A DNA stretch of 64,000 bases from Hypomesus transpacificus (GCF_021917145.1 NW_025813745.1:199108-263107); one strand, 5' to 3'; positions 15,691-29,554 are shown, counted from the first letter of the stretch. Numbers and translations: made by a program. Notes: a model not told the origin generated them from the letters alone.

Positions 15691-18600
15691 AAATCTTTTT
15701 TAATTTTGTTTTTTTTTGCCTGAGATCCTGCATCACTATGAAGACGTTTTATTTTTTATTTTTTTATGTCCAGGGTGCAACTTGTGGGTACATGTCAGTT
15801 TTGACTGTCCAATTAAGACTTTTAACCCTTGTTTTAAAAATGAACCGCCACTGTGTTTAAAAGCATCTTTGCTGATGCCATGGGTGCACGTTTCATGTTG
15901 AAATAAAAACAAGTGGTGTCCACTGATGAAATGCTGTCTTCCTGCACAGTGAACAGGGAAAGCCCAGACATTCACAACGTTTCTGATGAATGGCAGCTTG
16001 TTTCTTTGTTCAAAATAGAGTTGGGGTAAAATAAAACAGATCTTATTTATTCATTTATTTAATTATTTGTTTTAGGGGTTTAGTGAAAGCGGGTCATTTG
16101 TGACCCTTATGACAAGGGGAGCATATAGAATGTTAAGACTACACAAGGCTTACAATTATTTAACTATTTCTCTACCCCCCTACCCACCAACTCTCTGTGT
16201 CTGTCTATGTATGCTGTGCAATGAAGGAGAGAAGAGAGAGAGAAACAAGCGTTTTGTTCCTGATATGAATTTCAAGAGGGGGTTTTAAGAATACATTCCC
16301 AGCCATTTCTGAGAACACCAATCCAAAATGCATGCCTGGTGAATTGTCGCCCTCATGATCCAGCTGGCTGAGACAGTTGGACAGCTGTGTGGGCTGGGTT
16401 TTCAGAACCACACGGTCTGCTTCCAACCACCCCAAGAGTTGAACAAAACCCACAGGCTATTATTTCACAAAACTATCAGAATCACTCACTCATTATGTCT
16501 GTTGAAAACCTCCACAGCTGCTGCTGCTGATTGGGCCGTTCAGGGTAATAGTGGAAATAATGGTGCCAGACCGTGGTTGCAGAGTGAGATGTGCTCCCAT
16601 TTGAATTGGTACCTCCTCTCCCAGTCTCATATTTAGGAACCTATCAGAAGTGAACGCATCCATCATGGATCATACAGAACATGGTGATTACAGAGCCAAG
16701 AGTGCTCTATTTGAAGATGTCCTTGCCCTACAGCACTATCATGGTGGCTTTTAAATGGAGGGGCTGATCAAACCATAACTGTCAGCTTTCAGTCCATAGT
16801 AGCCAAATAAGTTCAGAGGTTATTATTACTATTTCATTTTCGACTGTGAGTTGAAAGTCTTCTGCATCTGAGGTGAACACAACGTCAAGGACACACCTCA
16901 CCGGTCTTAGCACGATAGCATTCATTCACATGGCGACTGACTCGTACCTAACATTAATTACTGGCAGTGTGCTCAGCAAAGAAAATAAAATAAATCCACA
17001 GCCTATTGTCAGACCTTTAACTAGAGGACACTCCGGTCATCCAAAATGAGGCTTAGTGGTGGGATCTGTGTCAAAGGTCACACAGACACTTCCTCATTAC
17101 AACCAATGACTGGTAAACACACAGTCACTGGCCCGTTTTAATTGCAATTATTTTCATTTTTAACACAAGAGAATGTTCATCTGAGACTCTCGGCTCGTTT
17201 CAGTGTCCGCCATCATTGCTGGTTGCAAATTGCTGGTTTGAGACAACTGTTTAATAAATTTTCCAGCTCAGTCTTCAGCTCAGTTCAGCTCTGTATATTG
17301 ATCCACGGCTGATGCAATAGTTATTAAATTAGATTGCCTGGAGATACCTCTTCCTCAGGAAACAGTATTGACTGTAAGATAAATAACAGGATCAGACATG
17401 TCACGACAGACACACATCAGACTTACCCAACATGTACACACTAACCTTGACCATTGCCATCAAGTACCATTGTGTGTGGAGTGGGAGGGTAACATTGTGT
17501 ACCTGAGTGTGTGTTCAGAGCCAGAGGTGTATCCTTTGCAGGCTACAGTGTAAGTGCATGTCTGTGTGTTATTGCGGTTATTCCCCAAAGCATGTGTGAC
17601 TCTGATGTACTACATCTTTGAAATATGTCTTTTGATGGAAAAGATAGTTCGCTTTTGTTTCCCCTTTTGGATGGAAGATATCATAAGCTTCTTGCCACTA
17701 CTAGCCTGTCTAGTCTGTTACTGTAATGGGAAGTAGGGTGGCCTGTAGCAATGTGGTTTAGTCCTCTGTAGCATTAAATAGCTATCCTGTTTCCTGGGTT
17801 CAAATAATGTAACCAGTGCAGTACCTCAAAATACATGAGTGTATGTCCAAATCAGTTAGCACTTACACAGAAGCAAAAAGTATGAAAGTGATTGGTGAAA
17901 GGTGTGTGTGTGTGTTTGTGTGTGGATGATAAAAGGACTGTGACTTCAGAGACAGGAAAACCTACAGGTTTGTGTTGTCAACATGCAGATTCCAGTGATT
18001 AGCTACACATGCACGTACACTCACCAACACTCAGCTCGGAGTAGCAGTGATAGGAAATATGAACCACTCTCTATTGGTGGCCAGGCCAGAAGCAGTCTGG
18101 ATCTAAACTTTGAGTACTCAAAAAAAACAGTGAATCAAATGTGGCAGGTATCATAAATATTTCACAGACTGAATTTTAGACCAAAAAACACACTTACTGC
18201 TTGGAAAGCAATGTACCGGTAGATATGTGTGCTTTTTCATACTGTCTGTATGAACACGAACAAGGGGACGTGACTGGCAGGGTTGCCAAACCTCCAGAGG
18301 CTTTCAGATAGGAAACAGAACACCCACACACTCCAATGAACAAGCGGAACCCAGCGGCTCCGAGTTAGACATTCATCTCATTGTAGATTCAAGACAAACT
18401 TTCGCATCGTTTGTTAACTGCATGCTAACCATCCTATCTTCCCGAATGTTGGAGTCAAAGGAGAGACGAGGTTTTTTTCAAGCACTTTCACAATTCTCAT
18501 CAGATGCTGTGTATGACCTACTTAGCTTTTTCCACACACCCTTTTCTTTAACTGAACTATTAGTCGGGAGATAAAGAACTTAGGTTTGCAAGGACAAAAA

Positions 18601-19082
18601 AGTACTTAAATTTACTTTGATTCATCTCCAATTGTCACTTATTGAGTGCTGAGAATGGATCCATATTGCTTATTTTTTACTCATGCACGTTGATGTAATA
18701 ATGACTATAATCCCTCCATTTCTAGGGTCACCTGCTCATCCTGGTGCTCCTATCGTCACTATTTTTCCCATTTCAGGACACCTTACTTCATCACTTCTCG
18801 GTACATTAGGCCCACTACCTAGGACGTGGTATTTTGGTTTGTTGTACTTGAGATCGTCATGTAGCACTGTCTTGTAACACAGACTGCACCTGTGGAGTTT
18901 CACAATGCTGCAGCTAAGATCTGATGTTGTCGCTGTCTTCTCAGCAGTTTTATGGAATACGGTAGTTGAGATGATGTTCTTGTTGCACTGTCTTGTCAAA
19001 TACAGACTGCTTCTTGACACTAACCACAACTGGAACTGTGCACCAGTCCTTGATTATCCGAGGCACTTGATGTATGCATTAT

Positions 19083-19130
19083 TTGTACATTGCTTTGGAC
19101 GGTGTCTTCTAAATAAATATGCAAATGGTG
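19083..19130 (+). repeat. SINE-type 3' tail fragment
   Basis: The sequence TTGCTTTGGACGGTGTCTTC followed by a TAAATA-rich end is a diverged relative of the SINE tails at 12868, 45511, 50383 and 56500. Confidence 0.4.
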
Positions 19131-22100
19131 TCTCATGACACCCACTGTGAGGTCACTGTTCCAGGACAGAGGAATTAGGACAGAGTTCTGCTCGCTCTCT
19201 CCTCTGTCTCTTCTAAAACTACAATGTCTTCCTATCTGAACAATGCCCTACAAAACCAGTGAAGTGGGCCAATTTAAACACGTCCCTCTAAAGCCGCATG
19301 CACTCTGCTCCTTTTAATCCACTCTAGCACTGACCATCCCAGAGAACAACAAGTGATTCCTTCTACTGATATTCCAGTCCATACTCATGTGAGTCCACTC
19401 ATCAGCTTATATGTCCCAGCAGATGGGGACATGGCAAATATGGATTGATGGTAAAGCATTAGCGTTTAGCTTATGTGGGTATAGCTAAAACATTTTGGTT
19501 CGAACAAAACTGACATGTAATATTGATATATTGTCGATTTATAACGGGGGTGCATTGCACAGTTAACAGACATGGGCTCCCATGAGAGATGACAGACAAA
19601 TAAGCAAAATATACGGGCGCGCATGTGTGTGAACTGTGCAACGCGCACCCGGTTGCGCGTTGAATCTTTACAGATTAAACGTGCTGGCGACCGTCAGAGG
19701 AGAGAGCATCCGTGTAGGGATAGGTTTTATCTGCCACCTGCGCGTTGGTGAATTGAAGGAAGGACATAGGCGCGAGGATGTGAGAATCCAAAAGAGCAAC
19801 TGGGCTGACCATCTTATTGCTACTTCAGATAGGTAGGTCTGCGTTTTTTGAACCTTCTGAATAGATCACTCTTCGAATAAGTACTTAAGGAAAATCTACT
19901 TCAATTGTACCAAATGATACCACGCAATTTTCAAATGTTTTAAAAGCCAAAATCAAATAAATAAAAAAAATCAATTGGGAAGCCATAATTACACTACTTT
20001 CTTCCTGCCCCATTCCTTTCGTTTTCATTTCCATCTCTTTTCCATGTGCATGAGCCTCACCTCCAGCTGATTAATTCACATACGCATACATACTGTACCT
20101 ATAGGTTTATGTGCAACAGGATATCAAAATAGAAAGGAATGCACAGCTGATTCAGACTTGATTTGTACAGATGATGCTAGTTTTTAGAGCTACCGGTTGC
20201 TTTGTAAGTATAAGTATCTGCATGAAGTGAGTCAGAAGAGGTTTCTCACAGCACTTCCATCCAAGGCTGCCCATGGCATAGATGCAAGTAGTAATGATGA
20301 TTCACCACATGGTTGAATATGGCGGCATGACAGAATCACTCTAGAGAAAGAACTAAATTCATATTTGCATTTCTAATTCCTGTATTAATTTTGTTTGTAC
20401 AGTACTTCTCCGATCCCATAACCCTCGGACAACGTTCATTTCATGAAATGTAAATTTCATCGGTGGGCAAACCAGAGGATATTCTGGGTGTTGACATTGC
20501 AAATGTTGCACAGGCGTTCTGTGAACTGTAATGAAGTGGTAGGAATGAAGATACATTTGAAAGAATGTTGATGAACAAATAAGATGGAGGGATTGTGGAT
20601 GAGCGGTTAGAGAGGAATAGAGGTAGTGTAGGTGAATCTTAAACAAATACCAGCACTATTGGGCAGATACTAACTTATGCACATTCATGCTGTACAGATC
20701 ATGACCTCTTACCCATGGGTTGAGTGTGTTGTGTTGACTAGTCTCCATGGCATGCTATCATGATGGAGGAGATGGAAATGCTAGTGGAAAACAGACTTGC
20801 TCGCTATGAAAAGCAGTGAAGATACCAGGCATACACTTATGTTGGCCTGTCTACAGGATTATTAGCATCCAGTCTGCATTTCTCACCTGCCTACATTATC
20901 TCGACCTGTGAGAAATATATCAATGCTGAAGTCTTGAGGGATGACAACGAGAGTTTTCCAATGTACTAGGGGTCAACCTGGAGCGGTTTCCTTGAAGTAT
21001 TTGTAGTTTCTCTTTCTGTTCTCTGCTGCTTGTGACATGCTTTAGATGTCTGTTTTCTGTTTTGTTGCCTGTGAGATGCCCAGATATCAGCCATCGGAAA
21101 CTGTCTGTTGTGAAAAAATAAGCTACATTTCACATCAGACAAAAATAGATATCATTTTCAAATATCATCTGCTACCAACAATTAAATCATGATAATGCTA
21201 ACGATAAAGAACCGTTTGCTGCTTTGATCCCCCCACTTCCACCCTTTGTCTTGGGCTTGAAATGATAGTTCATGGAAACGTTCCTAATAACAAATAGCTC
21301 ATTCTTGCCAGCATGACTTGTTTTGGATCATTTGTTCTTCTCTGCTTGGAAGCCATTTGAGTTTTCGTTTTTTACCAGTGGGTATTACAGATTTGTCTGC
21401 ATCCGAGCACAGTTGTATTAAGGTCACGGTGCTGTAATCACCACTTCTTTTTAACCATGTGTGGGTATGTGACAGATGCAGACGCACGCACACACTCACA
21501 CACACACACCAACACACACAATTAGCCCTCTACGTCACATCCCCCAGGTCCCATCCAGTACCCAAAGCTCTTTTAGCTCAGTACGTTCGAAGCTTTAGAG
21601 TTTAAACCTGTCAGCCCAGACCTTGGGAGAGCCATTAATCATCCAGTTCTAATAGAGAACACACATGAACCATCCTCTCATATCCTAAAGGCAAACTGAG
21701 ATGGGATCTGTTAAAGGGCCATGTTGCCAGAATTCGATGGTTGCAAACTTAAGTGTACATTTTCAAGTATGGTATAGGAATGCATGAAACCAGAGGCAAA
21801 ATAAGCTTTGCAAGTTACTTATTTGCCCTCTCTATTTTTTCATCTTTAAAATAAATAAATGAACCCATCTCTGTCTTTCCCTCTTTCCCTATCTCGATTT
21901 GACTCTTTATTTCTCATTGTCCCCCCTCTCTCTATCTTCCCTCCTCGCAATCAAAGATCAAACACAAGACACTTGTTTGGGTGTCTTTGATCATCAGTAC
22001 CAATGCTCCATGACTTCTGTCACCACACAGCGTATTTGTATCCAGTACTGCTGGGCCAAAGCTGCCTATCATCTTCAAGAGTGCAAGTGTCAACTTTAAT

Positions 22101-25100
22101 GGTTTTGTAGGACTGCCTCCTACACATCCATTCAAGTTTTTTATTTGGCTGATCACGCTGTACGAAGAGGTCTGATGACCGATCCTACTCCCAAAGGAGC
22201 TGAAACGCTCTCCAGTATCACCCAGTATCAGCCCTCCATGTACCGCTGTGAATGTTATTATCTCTTTCATCCACTCCATGTCTCTCCTGCTCTCCCTCCT
22301 GGACTAGGAATATCTAGCACATTGAATTGACATTTGAAAAAATGTCACACAAGCAACTCCTTCTCAGATTTGAACTCATCAGAAATGTTATGCCGAGCCT
22401 TTTCACCATCTGCCAGTGTCCTCTAGTTTGGGGAGTGAAAGAGCTCTTTCTACTGCGACAGCAGCTGCTCCTGGAGCCATCCGAGGGTCCTCTGGCTGAG
22501 TGGTTGTGACGCATGCAGGTTTCCCCTATATGCGTTTGTGGTGTTTTCTCCCTCCTGTAGTTTCCCCAGGTGTCCCTTATGTTCCTGATGGCGCTCGTTG
22601 GTGTTTCCGCGCCTTGCCTGACTGCGGAGGGATCAATCAGCGGACACCCATCCTAATTGTGTCACAAATCCCTGGTTTAAGAACCCAGTCAGTTCGTTCT
22701 CTAGGAGAGGACTCTTTGGTTTCCCCCCACGCACAACCACATAGACACACTTGACATTTGTTTTTGCAGACAGACACTTCATTCATGCATACCTCACTTA
22801 GTTCAGCATACCTCTCATTTTGTCATACCTGTTTCATGTGAGTATGTATTGCTGTGGGGTTTTGTTTGGTGTTGTCTAGTCGGTTGTTTTCTGTTAACTG
22901 TTCGTCCCTGTTAAACCTGTGTGTTTTGTTTATCCCTGTGTCCCTGGATTTTTTTTTTTTAGCAAGTTGCCCTTGGGCATACACAACCCGTAGGTAAAAC
23001 TAAAAAAACTTTAGAACTGAGCGGACCACACACTGTCAGCCTAGTGGAACTTGAGGCAGGCGAGTTCAGTTTCGGGGAGTTTGGATTATATTGTTTAATT
23101 TTCTTGCGTCCAGCTGTCCAGCCCAGCCCCTCTTCCCTAACCCTTTTAATGTGTGTTCATATTAAACGTTCATGTTTGACGGTAGCTTCGGCTGTCTGTG
23201 TCGATTGTTCTCACTGTGCCTTACACTGCACTCATTTGCATGAGATTTATGTTACGGGTCTCTGTACCATCTACCCTAGACTGCTAGAGCCACAGGGTTG
23301 GTAACAGTGGTACAGGTTCTAGGGGCAGTGGGGTTCTCTCTCCTGTCCTTGAAACATTGACGCCACCCCCACAATGACAGACCCACACACAGTACATGTG
23401 GCCCTTAAGAAACGGTGGCATCTCACTCGTGTTCTTTGGCTTTCCGATGAAAGCATTTCTCACCCTAGGCTTATCTGAATCTGCATCCTGGACACAATGT
23501 TGTTTCTGCTCACAGTTTGAGTGTGGACCAGGACAAATCATATTGAAGTGGCTATTGACTAATGAACGGGAACATAACTCTAAAGGGCTCACTTCAGCAA
23601 CCTGCTGGGCAAAGGAAGTGGGCATCAGGTGTGTACTCAATCCTTAATGAATGTATCGGTCTGTTTATACTCACATCAATACTAAGCCGTGTGTATGTGT
23701 GGGACAGAGATAAAAAAACTAAAACAACGTCATCTCTTCACACATCTGTTCTCCAGTCCAGCGTGAAATAGAGCTCTATAGTTAGTCTGGGGAAGGACAG
23801 TATTGACATTTTAGGTGAGTTATGGAGATGACAAAAGATCCCTGCCTTAAGTGAGATGGGTGCTTTTCAGTGTGTGTGTGTGTGTGTGTACCAGACTGTA
23901 ATGGTTCTTTTGATGTCTGGAGGGTTGTGTGTGATGCGTGGCGAATTTCGAAAGTGCCAACGAAAGTCTTATTGTAAACTGAACTCAAATTTGTATCCGG
24001 TAAGGTAAAAAAAAAAAAACCCCATAGAGTTTTTTTTGTTCCAGTGGTACCTCTCTGGTCTCTGGCAGGCTTACCTCAGGTGGTCCCCAGATGTGGAGTC
24101 GGTTTAGCCGAGAGGCAGTTTATCTAAGGGGATTATGTCTTCTGTAGAAAGGCAGGTATTCTCATGGGATGATAGATGGGAAGCGAGAGAGATTGATTGT
24201 CCAAAGGCTGATGCAGTTTTATAAAACGTACAAAAAGTGAAGAAATAACCCTGTTGGCTCTTACTGTGTGTGTGTTTGAATAAACCGGTATTTTCTTACA
24301 GTTTGTGCCTGTGGAAAAATGGTTTCTGGTGAGAACTTGAGTGATTGTGTTGTGTTTCATGGGGACATTGGTGACGTTTGATCGGTGGCGTCTCCTTATC
24401 TGATCCACCAAGAGGTGGAACTCAATGTGCTCTGTCATTAGCCTGTCCTCCTCATCACCCTCATTCTCATTTCAGAGGTGGTGGACTCTGTCTTATTGGA
24501 TCATGCCTCTCTTCGGAGTGCTGACGCACTAAAGCCTGCCAATCAAGCAGCACTTCAACTGAATCCAGTCTTACAGTACACTTTAAATTATACTCTCTGG
24601 GTGAAGTGCTGCATTACATAAACGTGGCTTATTAAATTACGCATTTACATTCCCACACACTACTATCTATTATTCTATTATTATTTCAGGTGCTTAAGGT
24701 GGTCTATTATTTCAGGTGCTTAAGGAGGTTTGACATAGATTGATGCCAGAGGGATATCTTGGAGTGCCCTGATTAAGAGGTGGGCAGTCCCCCCGAGGAT
24801 GTCCAAGTAGATCGATTATTGGCCTTTGGCCCTCAGCAGTTAACTGTGGTTGGAAAACAAAGTCTCAGACAAAGACGTGGGAATATGAGTCAGTAGAGGG
24901 GCAGAGGACAGGAGATACTTCCTGGATTCAGCGTGAGTCTGAATGCAACAGCAACAAAACAGTCAGTTGAGGCTAATTTCTCAGTGTGTTTAATGTTGCT
25001 TGATTATGGAGAATAGTGCATTTGCTTAATTTTATTATTCATTCTGCATGAATAAAAACCTTTCATTACCTTTGTCTTAAGTATAGGCATGCAATCCTGA

Positions 25101-25261
25101 TCCAAGGTATGGAACAAGCATATGATATATTTGCAGTCATTAGATACAGTATATTCAAGGATCGATGATTTGCACAGTATACCGTATTGTTCTTTGTCAA
25201 TATGTGTGTTTTTGGCATATCCGTCTTTAGAAAGGACAGCAATGGTTGCAGCCAGGAGAGG

Positions 25262-25367
25262 AAACCCAACTCAAAGTTGTGATCTATAACGCTTTATTTA
25301 AAAAAAAAAAATTGACCAGTTTAAGAAAACACAGCGTTATAGATCCCTAACTTTGAGATGGGGTTTG
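25262..25367. repeat. Imperfect palindrome (hairpin / MITE-like)
   Basis: The left arm contains CTCAAAGTTGTGATCTATAA and continues CGCT. The right arm is its imperfect inverse, ending ATAGATCCCTAACTTTGAGA. The arms are about 35 bases, the loop is A-rich and about 40 bases, and the outer edges (AAACCC / GGGGTTT) also pair. It could be a tiny nonautonomous DNA transposon. No clear target duplication was found. Confidence 0.6.
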
Positions 25368-25991
25368 CTTTGATATCTGTGATTTTTACTTTTCATTTAA
25401 TTTAAAAAACTAAGTTTAGCTGTTTGTCTGCCTCATCCCACTCAACAACATAGTTTCTATGACAACCACTGCTGCTTGAGAATGCAGAGGAAGGCTGGCA
25501 ATGTGTGAATATGTGAGAGACAGTCAAACCTTGACATCTATCTTTTTATCAAATTAGATTTAATGAAGTCAAGTCAACATGATTCAGCCCGCTTTCTTCA
25601 AGCTCAAGTTCAAATTTTTTACAAATGCTCTCGAAAGTACAACAACTTGTGAGAATATGATAGTTTTCTGAGTAAGGGGTAAAAGTCCGTAAAGAAAGAA
25701 AGAGAAGAGGAAATAGACCAGTACAAGACATGGACAATATCCATCGCTCATCTACCCTTTTAAACACAGGGATGCTTCTGCTTACAGTAGTCATTCTTTC
25801 AGATGAACGTGATATGTATGTTTTCAATTTATTTCGATCCTTCCTCTCCCATCTGTACTGGCCCCTTTCTCACATTCTTACCTGCACAAAATCTAATTTT
25901 CTCACGTCATGTCTCCCATATTCTCTGTCTCAATCTCTACCTCTACCTCTCTCTCTCTCGCTTCCAGCCCCCTCTCTCTTTTTTTCTCCAG

Positions 25992-26101
25992 GTGTGACAT
26001 AATGCTAGACCCCGGGAGCAACAGAGAGTGGGCAACCAGGAGGACTCTTTGACACAGTGATAACATTACTGGAGAACAGAAAAGCAACAGAGAGTATACA
26101 G
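25992..26101 (+). other. htr1f: Candidate noncoding 5' exon of htr1f
   Basis: A strong acceptor, with a long CT-rich tract ending TTTTTCTCCAG at 25991, is followed by 110 bases and then a donor ACAG|GTAATG at 26101-26102. An acceptor-like CTTCCCTAG lies just before the coding start at 26528. Mammalian HTR1F also has noncoding exons ahead of a single coding exon. There is no transcript evidence here. Confidence 0.45.
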
Positions 26102-26527
26102 GTAATGGATGAGACTTTGTCACATTGGGAGGAATTCATTTCGGTTGTATTTCAAGTACTAAAATGTTTCAGCTTTTCAAAGGGTCTGCCTTCAGATATT
26201 TATTTTGTAAAAAAAATCTGCTTTCTTTGTGGTACCTTACAGACAACGATCCATAGCAATAATCTGTATCATTGATTGGGGTGAGGTGTTTGGCTAGAGC
26301 ATAATTGTGATAATGACAGTTGATGAAGATAATAATGTGGGTGATTGTTTCCAGGGCCGATGCAATGTAATTATGCCTCTGTTTAAAGCATGTGTGAACG
26401 GTTTTGAAATGACCATGGTCGAGGCATTGTCACATTCGGGGCAATGATAATAGGATAAGGATTTCCATTTCTCCTTCGCTATTGCAACACATTTCCTCCC
26501 ATCTTCCCTAGCCCTTCACTGAACAGG

Positions 26528-27667
26528 ATGGACCTTTCCAACTGCACCGGAGGGGTCTTCATACCGGGGGAGTCAGGTGGGGAGGGTGTGGAGGACACTA
26601 AACTACACCCCAGCAAAATCCTTCTCACCCTCACCCTATCGGTTGTGGCTGTCTTGACGACAGCCATCAACTGTCTAGTGATCACAGCCATCATTGTAAC
26701 CAGGAAGCTACACCACCCTGCCAACTACCTGATCTGCTCACTGGCTGTGACCGACCTGCTGGTGGCCGTCCTGGTCATGCCATTCGGCATCGTCTACCTT
26801 CAGATGGAGAGCTGGGTGATGGGCCAGCTGGTGTGCAACCTCTGGCTGAGCGTGGACATCACCTGCTGCACCTGCTCCATTCTCCACCTGGCCGCCATCG
26901 CCCTCGACCGCTACCAAGCCATCACCGACGCCGTGGCGTACGCCCACAAGCGCACGGGCCTCCGAGCCGGCCTGACGGTGGCCGTGGTGTGGTTCCTGTC
27001 CGTCCTGATCTCCCTCCCCGCTCTCCTGTGGCGGCACCACATGGAGGACAAGGACAAGGACCAGTGCCTGATCACTCACCACCACATTGCCTTCACCCTC
27101 TACTCCACCTTCGGCGCCTTCTACATCCCCCTGCTGCTCATCCTGATCCTCTACTATAAGATCTACCGCGCCGCTCAGACGCTGTACCTGCGCAGGGAGG
27201 CCAGCCGCGCCAGCCGCCACTCCTGCCCGGCCAACGGGAGCACGATCCCCTCCTGCCCCCCCGAGGAGGACCCCCAGAGCCCTGACACCCTCTGCCTCGC
27301 CGAGAAGTCCTTCTCCGACCCGTCCGTGGAGGGCGACCGCACGCGCGTCGCCGTGAAGAGTCCCCGGAGCGAGTTGCGCCGGGAGCGCTCGCTCGGGCGC
27401 CAGCGGATCTCTGGCTCGCGGGAGCGGAGGGCGGCGTCCACGCTCGGGTTGATCCTCGGGGCGTTTGTCATCTGCTGGCTGCCGTTCTTTCTCAAGGAGG
27501 TCATTGTCAACACGTGTGACAGCTGCGGCACGTCTGTTGAGATGGCAGACTTCCTGACTTGGCTGGGCTATCTCAACTCTCTCATTAACCCGCTCATCTA
27601 CACCATCTTTAACGAGGACTTCAAAAAGGCCTTTCAGAGACTGGTCAGGTGCAGACATTGCCTCTGA
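26528..27667 (+). CDS. htr1f: 5-HT1F serotonin receptor (class A GPCR), intronless coding sequence
   Basis: This Gi/o-coupled serotonin receptor of the plasma membrane lowers cAMP. The frame gives 379 residues with seven hydrophobic segments. It has an N-terminal glycosylation sequon at Asn5. TM1 is at about 31-57. TM3 carries Asp110 in SVDITCCTCS, the residue that binds the amine ligand. DRY is at 127-129. Cys103 and Cys180 are the expected disulfide. The long third loop (about 215-298) contains the family motif SFSDPS. CWLPFF at 316-321 is in TM6 and NPLIY at 354-358 in TM7. The C-terminus ends in a cysteine-rich tail. The sequence is closer to mammalian HTR1F than HTR1E, and position between pou1f1 and znf654 supports HTR1F. 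Third codon positions are very GC-rich, unlike the AT-rich flanks. A shadow frame of 329 codons on the other strand is a by-product of that bias. Confidence 0.96.
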   Translation: MDLSNCTGGVFIPGESGGEGVEDTKLHPSKILLTLTLSVVAVLTTAINCLVITAIIVTRKLHHPANYLICSLAVTDLLVAVLVMPFGIVYLQMESWVMGQLVCNLWLSVDITCCTCSILHLAAIALDRYQAITDAVAYAHKRTGLRAGLTVAVVWFLSVLISLPALLWRHHMEDKDKDQCLITHHHIAFTLYSTFGAFYIPLLLILILYYKIYRAAQTLYLRREASRASRHSCPANGSTIPSCPPEEDPQSPDTLCLAEKSFSDPSVEGDRTRVAVKSPRSELRRERSLGRQRISGSRERRAASTLGLILGAFVICWLPFFLKEVIVNTCDSCGTSVEMADFLTWLGYLNSLINPLIYTIFNEDFKKAFQRLVRCRHCL

Positions 27668-28698
27668 CAGGGACAGATTATAACTCATCCACATACTGTG
27701 CACGCATACATAAACACACACAGGCACAGGTTTGACCTAAGGACAGAGCAAATCACTTGAATGTAATGAAAGAGACAGTCTATGAGAAGGGTATTGACAC
27801 TGACGAGACATGTCCCACTAAAGAATCCTTTAAATCTTGTAAACAGCATTCTGTAATGGCTTCGGAGTAAAGCTAAATCCGAAGATCTATACTCAGCTAT
27901 ATATAGACTATTCAGAGATCTCCGGGATGGCTGGAACTGTATCGACAGGGGAGAGGGCATAGGGACGATGATACTAGAATAGGCTGGTGACATGGTTTGG
28001 GGTGAAGTGCCGAGAGAGAGGGTAGGGTGATGGTGAAGGGACTCTGGACTTCAGCCATCAGCCTCCTCTCAAGGTCTCAAAATAGCTGATCATGATGTTG
28101 TCTGTCCTAGCAATCTCTCTGGTCTAGTTTATGCTGTAGGTTATGCGTATTTACGTGTAAAAATACCACATCCAAATTATTTTACAAACTGTGATAGAAT
28201 TATGACGCCCAGCTTTGTAAATCAGCAAACAGATAAAGAACCTATAAAGCAATCACTATTGTTTCTTGATGTGGTACATTCATAGATTTTGTGGTAAAAT
28301 ACTGAATTTGTATACCCTGTCAATAAATGTAGAATGTAATTATTTTAGTAACAAATGGGTTTGTGTCATTACCATGTGGTCTGCATACTTTGTATAATGA
28401 TCACCATCTTTTATTTATTTTATGAATAAAATATATATATTATATATACATAATATATAATTTTCTAGAATCTTCTGTTGTTTCAGAAATTACATTATAG
28501 TCACATTTGATTCCTCTGGGTCAATACAGTCCTCTAGAATGTATCCCCACCCACAGCACAAGCTGCATATGGTTAATAAATGTTACACCAGAAACCTTGT
28601 TGGAGAAATACTCATTTTAGGACTCCCACTCACACACTTAGCATAGCATTTGGCACTTACGTAAGGTTATATGATTCTGGGCAGTCCTTATTTCCTTT
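27668..28698. other. htr1f 3' flank
   Basis: Likely 3' UTR, then AT-rich DNA. AATAAA-type signals occur at about 28,321-28,327 and 28,425-28,430, within 0.8 kb of the stop. No gene seen. Confidence 0.5.
28689..28698 (+). repeat. Left copy of a 10-bp direct repeat (target site duplication)
   Basis: TATTTCCTTT here is repeated exactly at 31837-31846, immediately outside the two ends of the inverted-repeat element. Confidence 0.75.
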
Positions 28699-28859
28699 AG
28701 CGAGGTGAAGTTAGTTTCATATTCGACATTCGACATTCGTCTCACATTCGGAAGACGCTACTTTGCAGCGCCGAGTTAGGGACAGGGTGAAAATTACCCA
28801 TACAATTTTGAAAAATGATGACATTTATAATATTTGTATGACTATAAAATAAAACCTCA

Positions 28860-29310
28860 AACAAACAGCAGAGCATTCCAACAATGTCTGGCCTACTTCC
28901 AAACCCTTTACTTTTTCAATAAAACATTTTAAAAAATGATAGAAAATCGCTAATCTCTGAAAATAGCATGAAATAATTGATAATCTCAATAACTTTTTCA
29001 AACTTGGGTCACAAAAACTCGAATATACACCATATTATTCTAATAGTGTCTGGCCTACTTCCACACCCTTTACTTTTTCAATAATGTTTTTAAAAAAATG
29101 ATAGAAAATCGCTAATCTCTGAAAATAGCATGAAATCCTTACTAATCTCAATATATTTTCCAAACTTGGGTCAAAAAATCTCAAATACACACCAGATTAT
29201 TCTAATAGTGTCTGGCATACTTCCACACCCTTTACTTTTTCAATTATGTGTTTTAAAAATGATAGAAAATCGCTAAACTCTGAAAATAGCATGAAATCCC
29301 TCTGAAATTT
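28860..29310 (-). repeat. Left-arm tandem repeats, 162-bp unit, about 3 copies
   Basis: The landmark CTCTGAAAATAGCATGAAAT recurs with its G at 28959, 29121 and 29282, giving spacings of 162 and 161 bases. The units are inverted relative to the right-arm array. Confidence 0.9.
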
Positions 29311-29452
29311 TATAGAAGACGAGTAATCATGTCATACAGGAAGACAGGATCACAATCCACCACAACGGATCAATTGACAGTCTCAGCTGTCAAGTCTTAG
29401 GTAAAACACTTTATATATAAGGAATATTTTGAATCCAGTCGATACTGACCTG

Positions 29453-29554
<102 letters not shown>

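Larger units (their letters stand above)
15700..25990. other. Intergenic stretch upstream of htr1f, no gene seen
   Basis: No coding exon recognised. A degraded repeat lies at about 18,830-19,135, ending in a SINE-like tail. Possible LTR-like debris is at 22,560-23,280. A short tandem duplication is at 24,663-24,729 and a hairpin at 25,262-25,367. The interval may hold distal regulatory DNA for htr1f or pou1f1, which cannot be judged from one sequence. Confidence 0.55.

Noticed and set aside
22560..23280. Solo LTR of a retrotransposon
   Set aside because: T-rich body and an ATTAAACGTT-type end look LTR-like, but no TG...CA ends, primer-binding site or target duplication could be defined.
26738..27727. 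329-codon open frame on the minus strand across htr1f
   Set aside because: It mirrors the GC-rich third positions of the receptor gene, has a low-complexity Gly/Ala/Glu composition and no domain.
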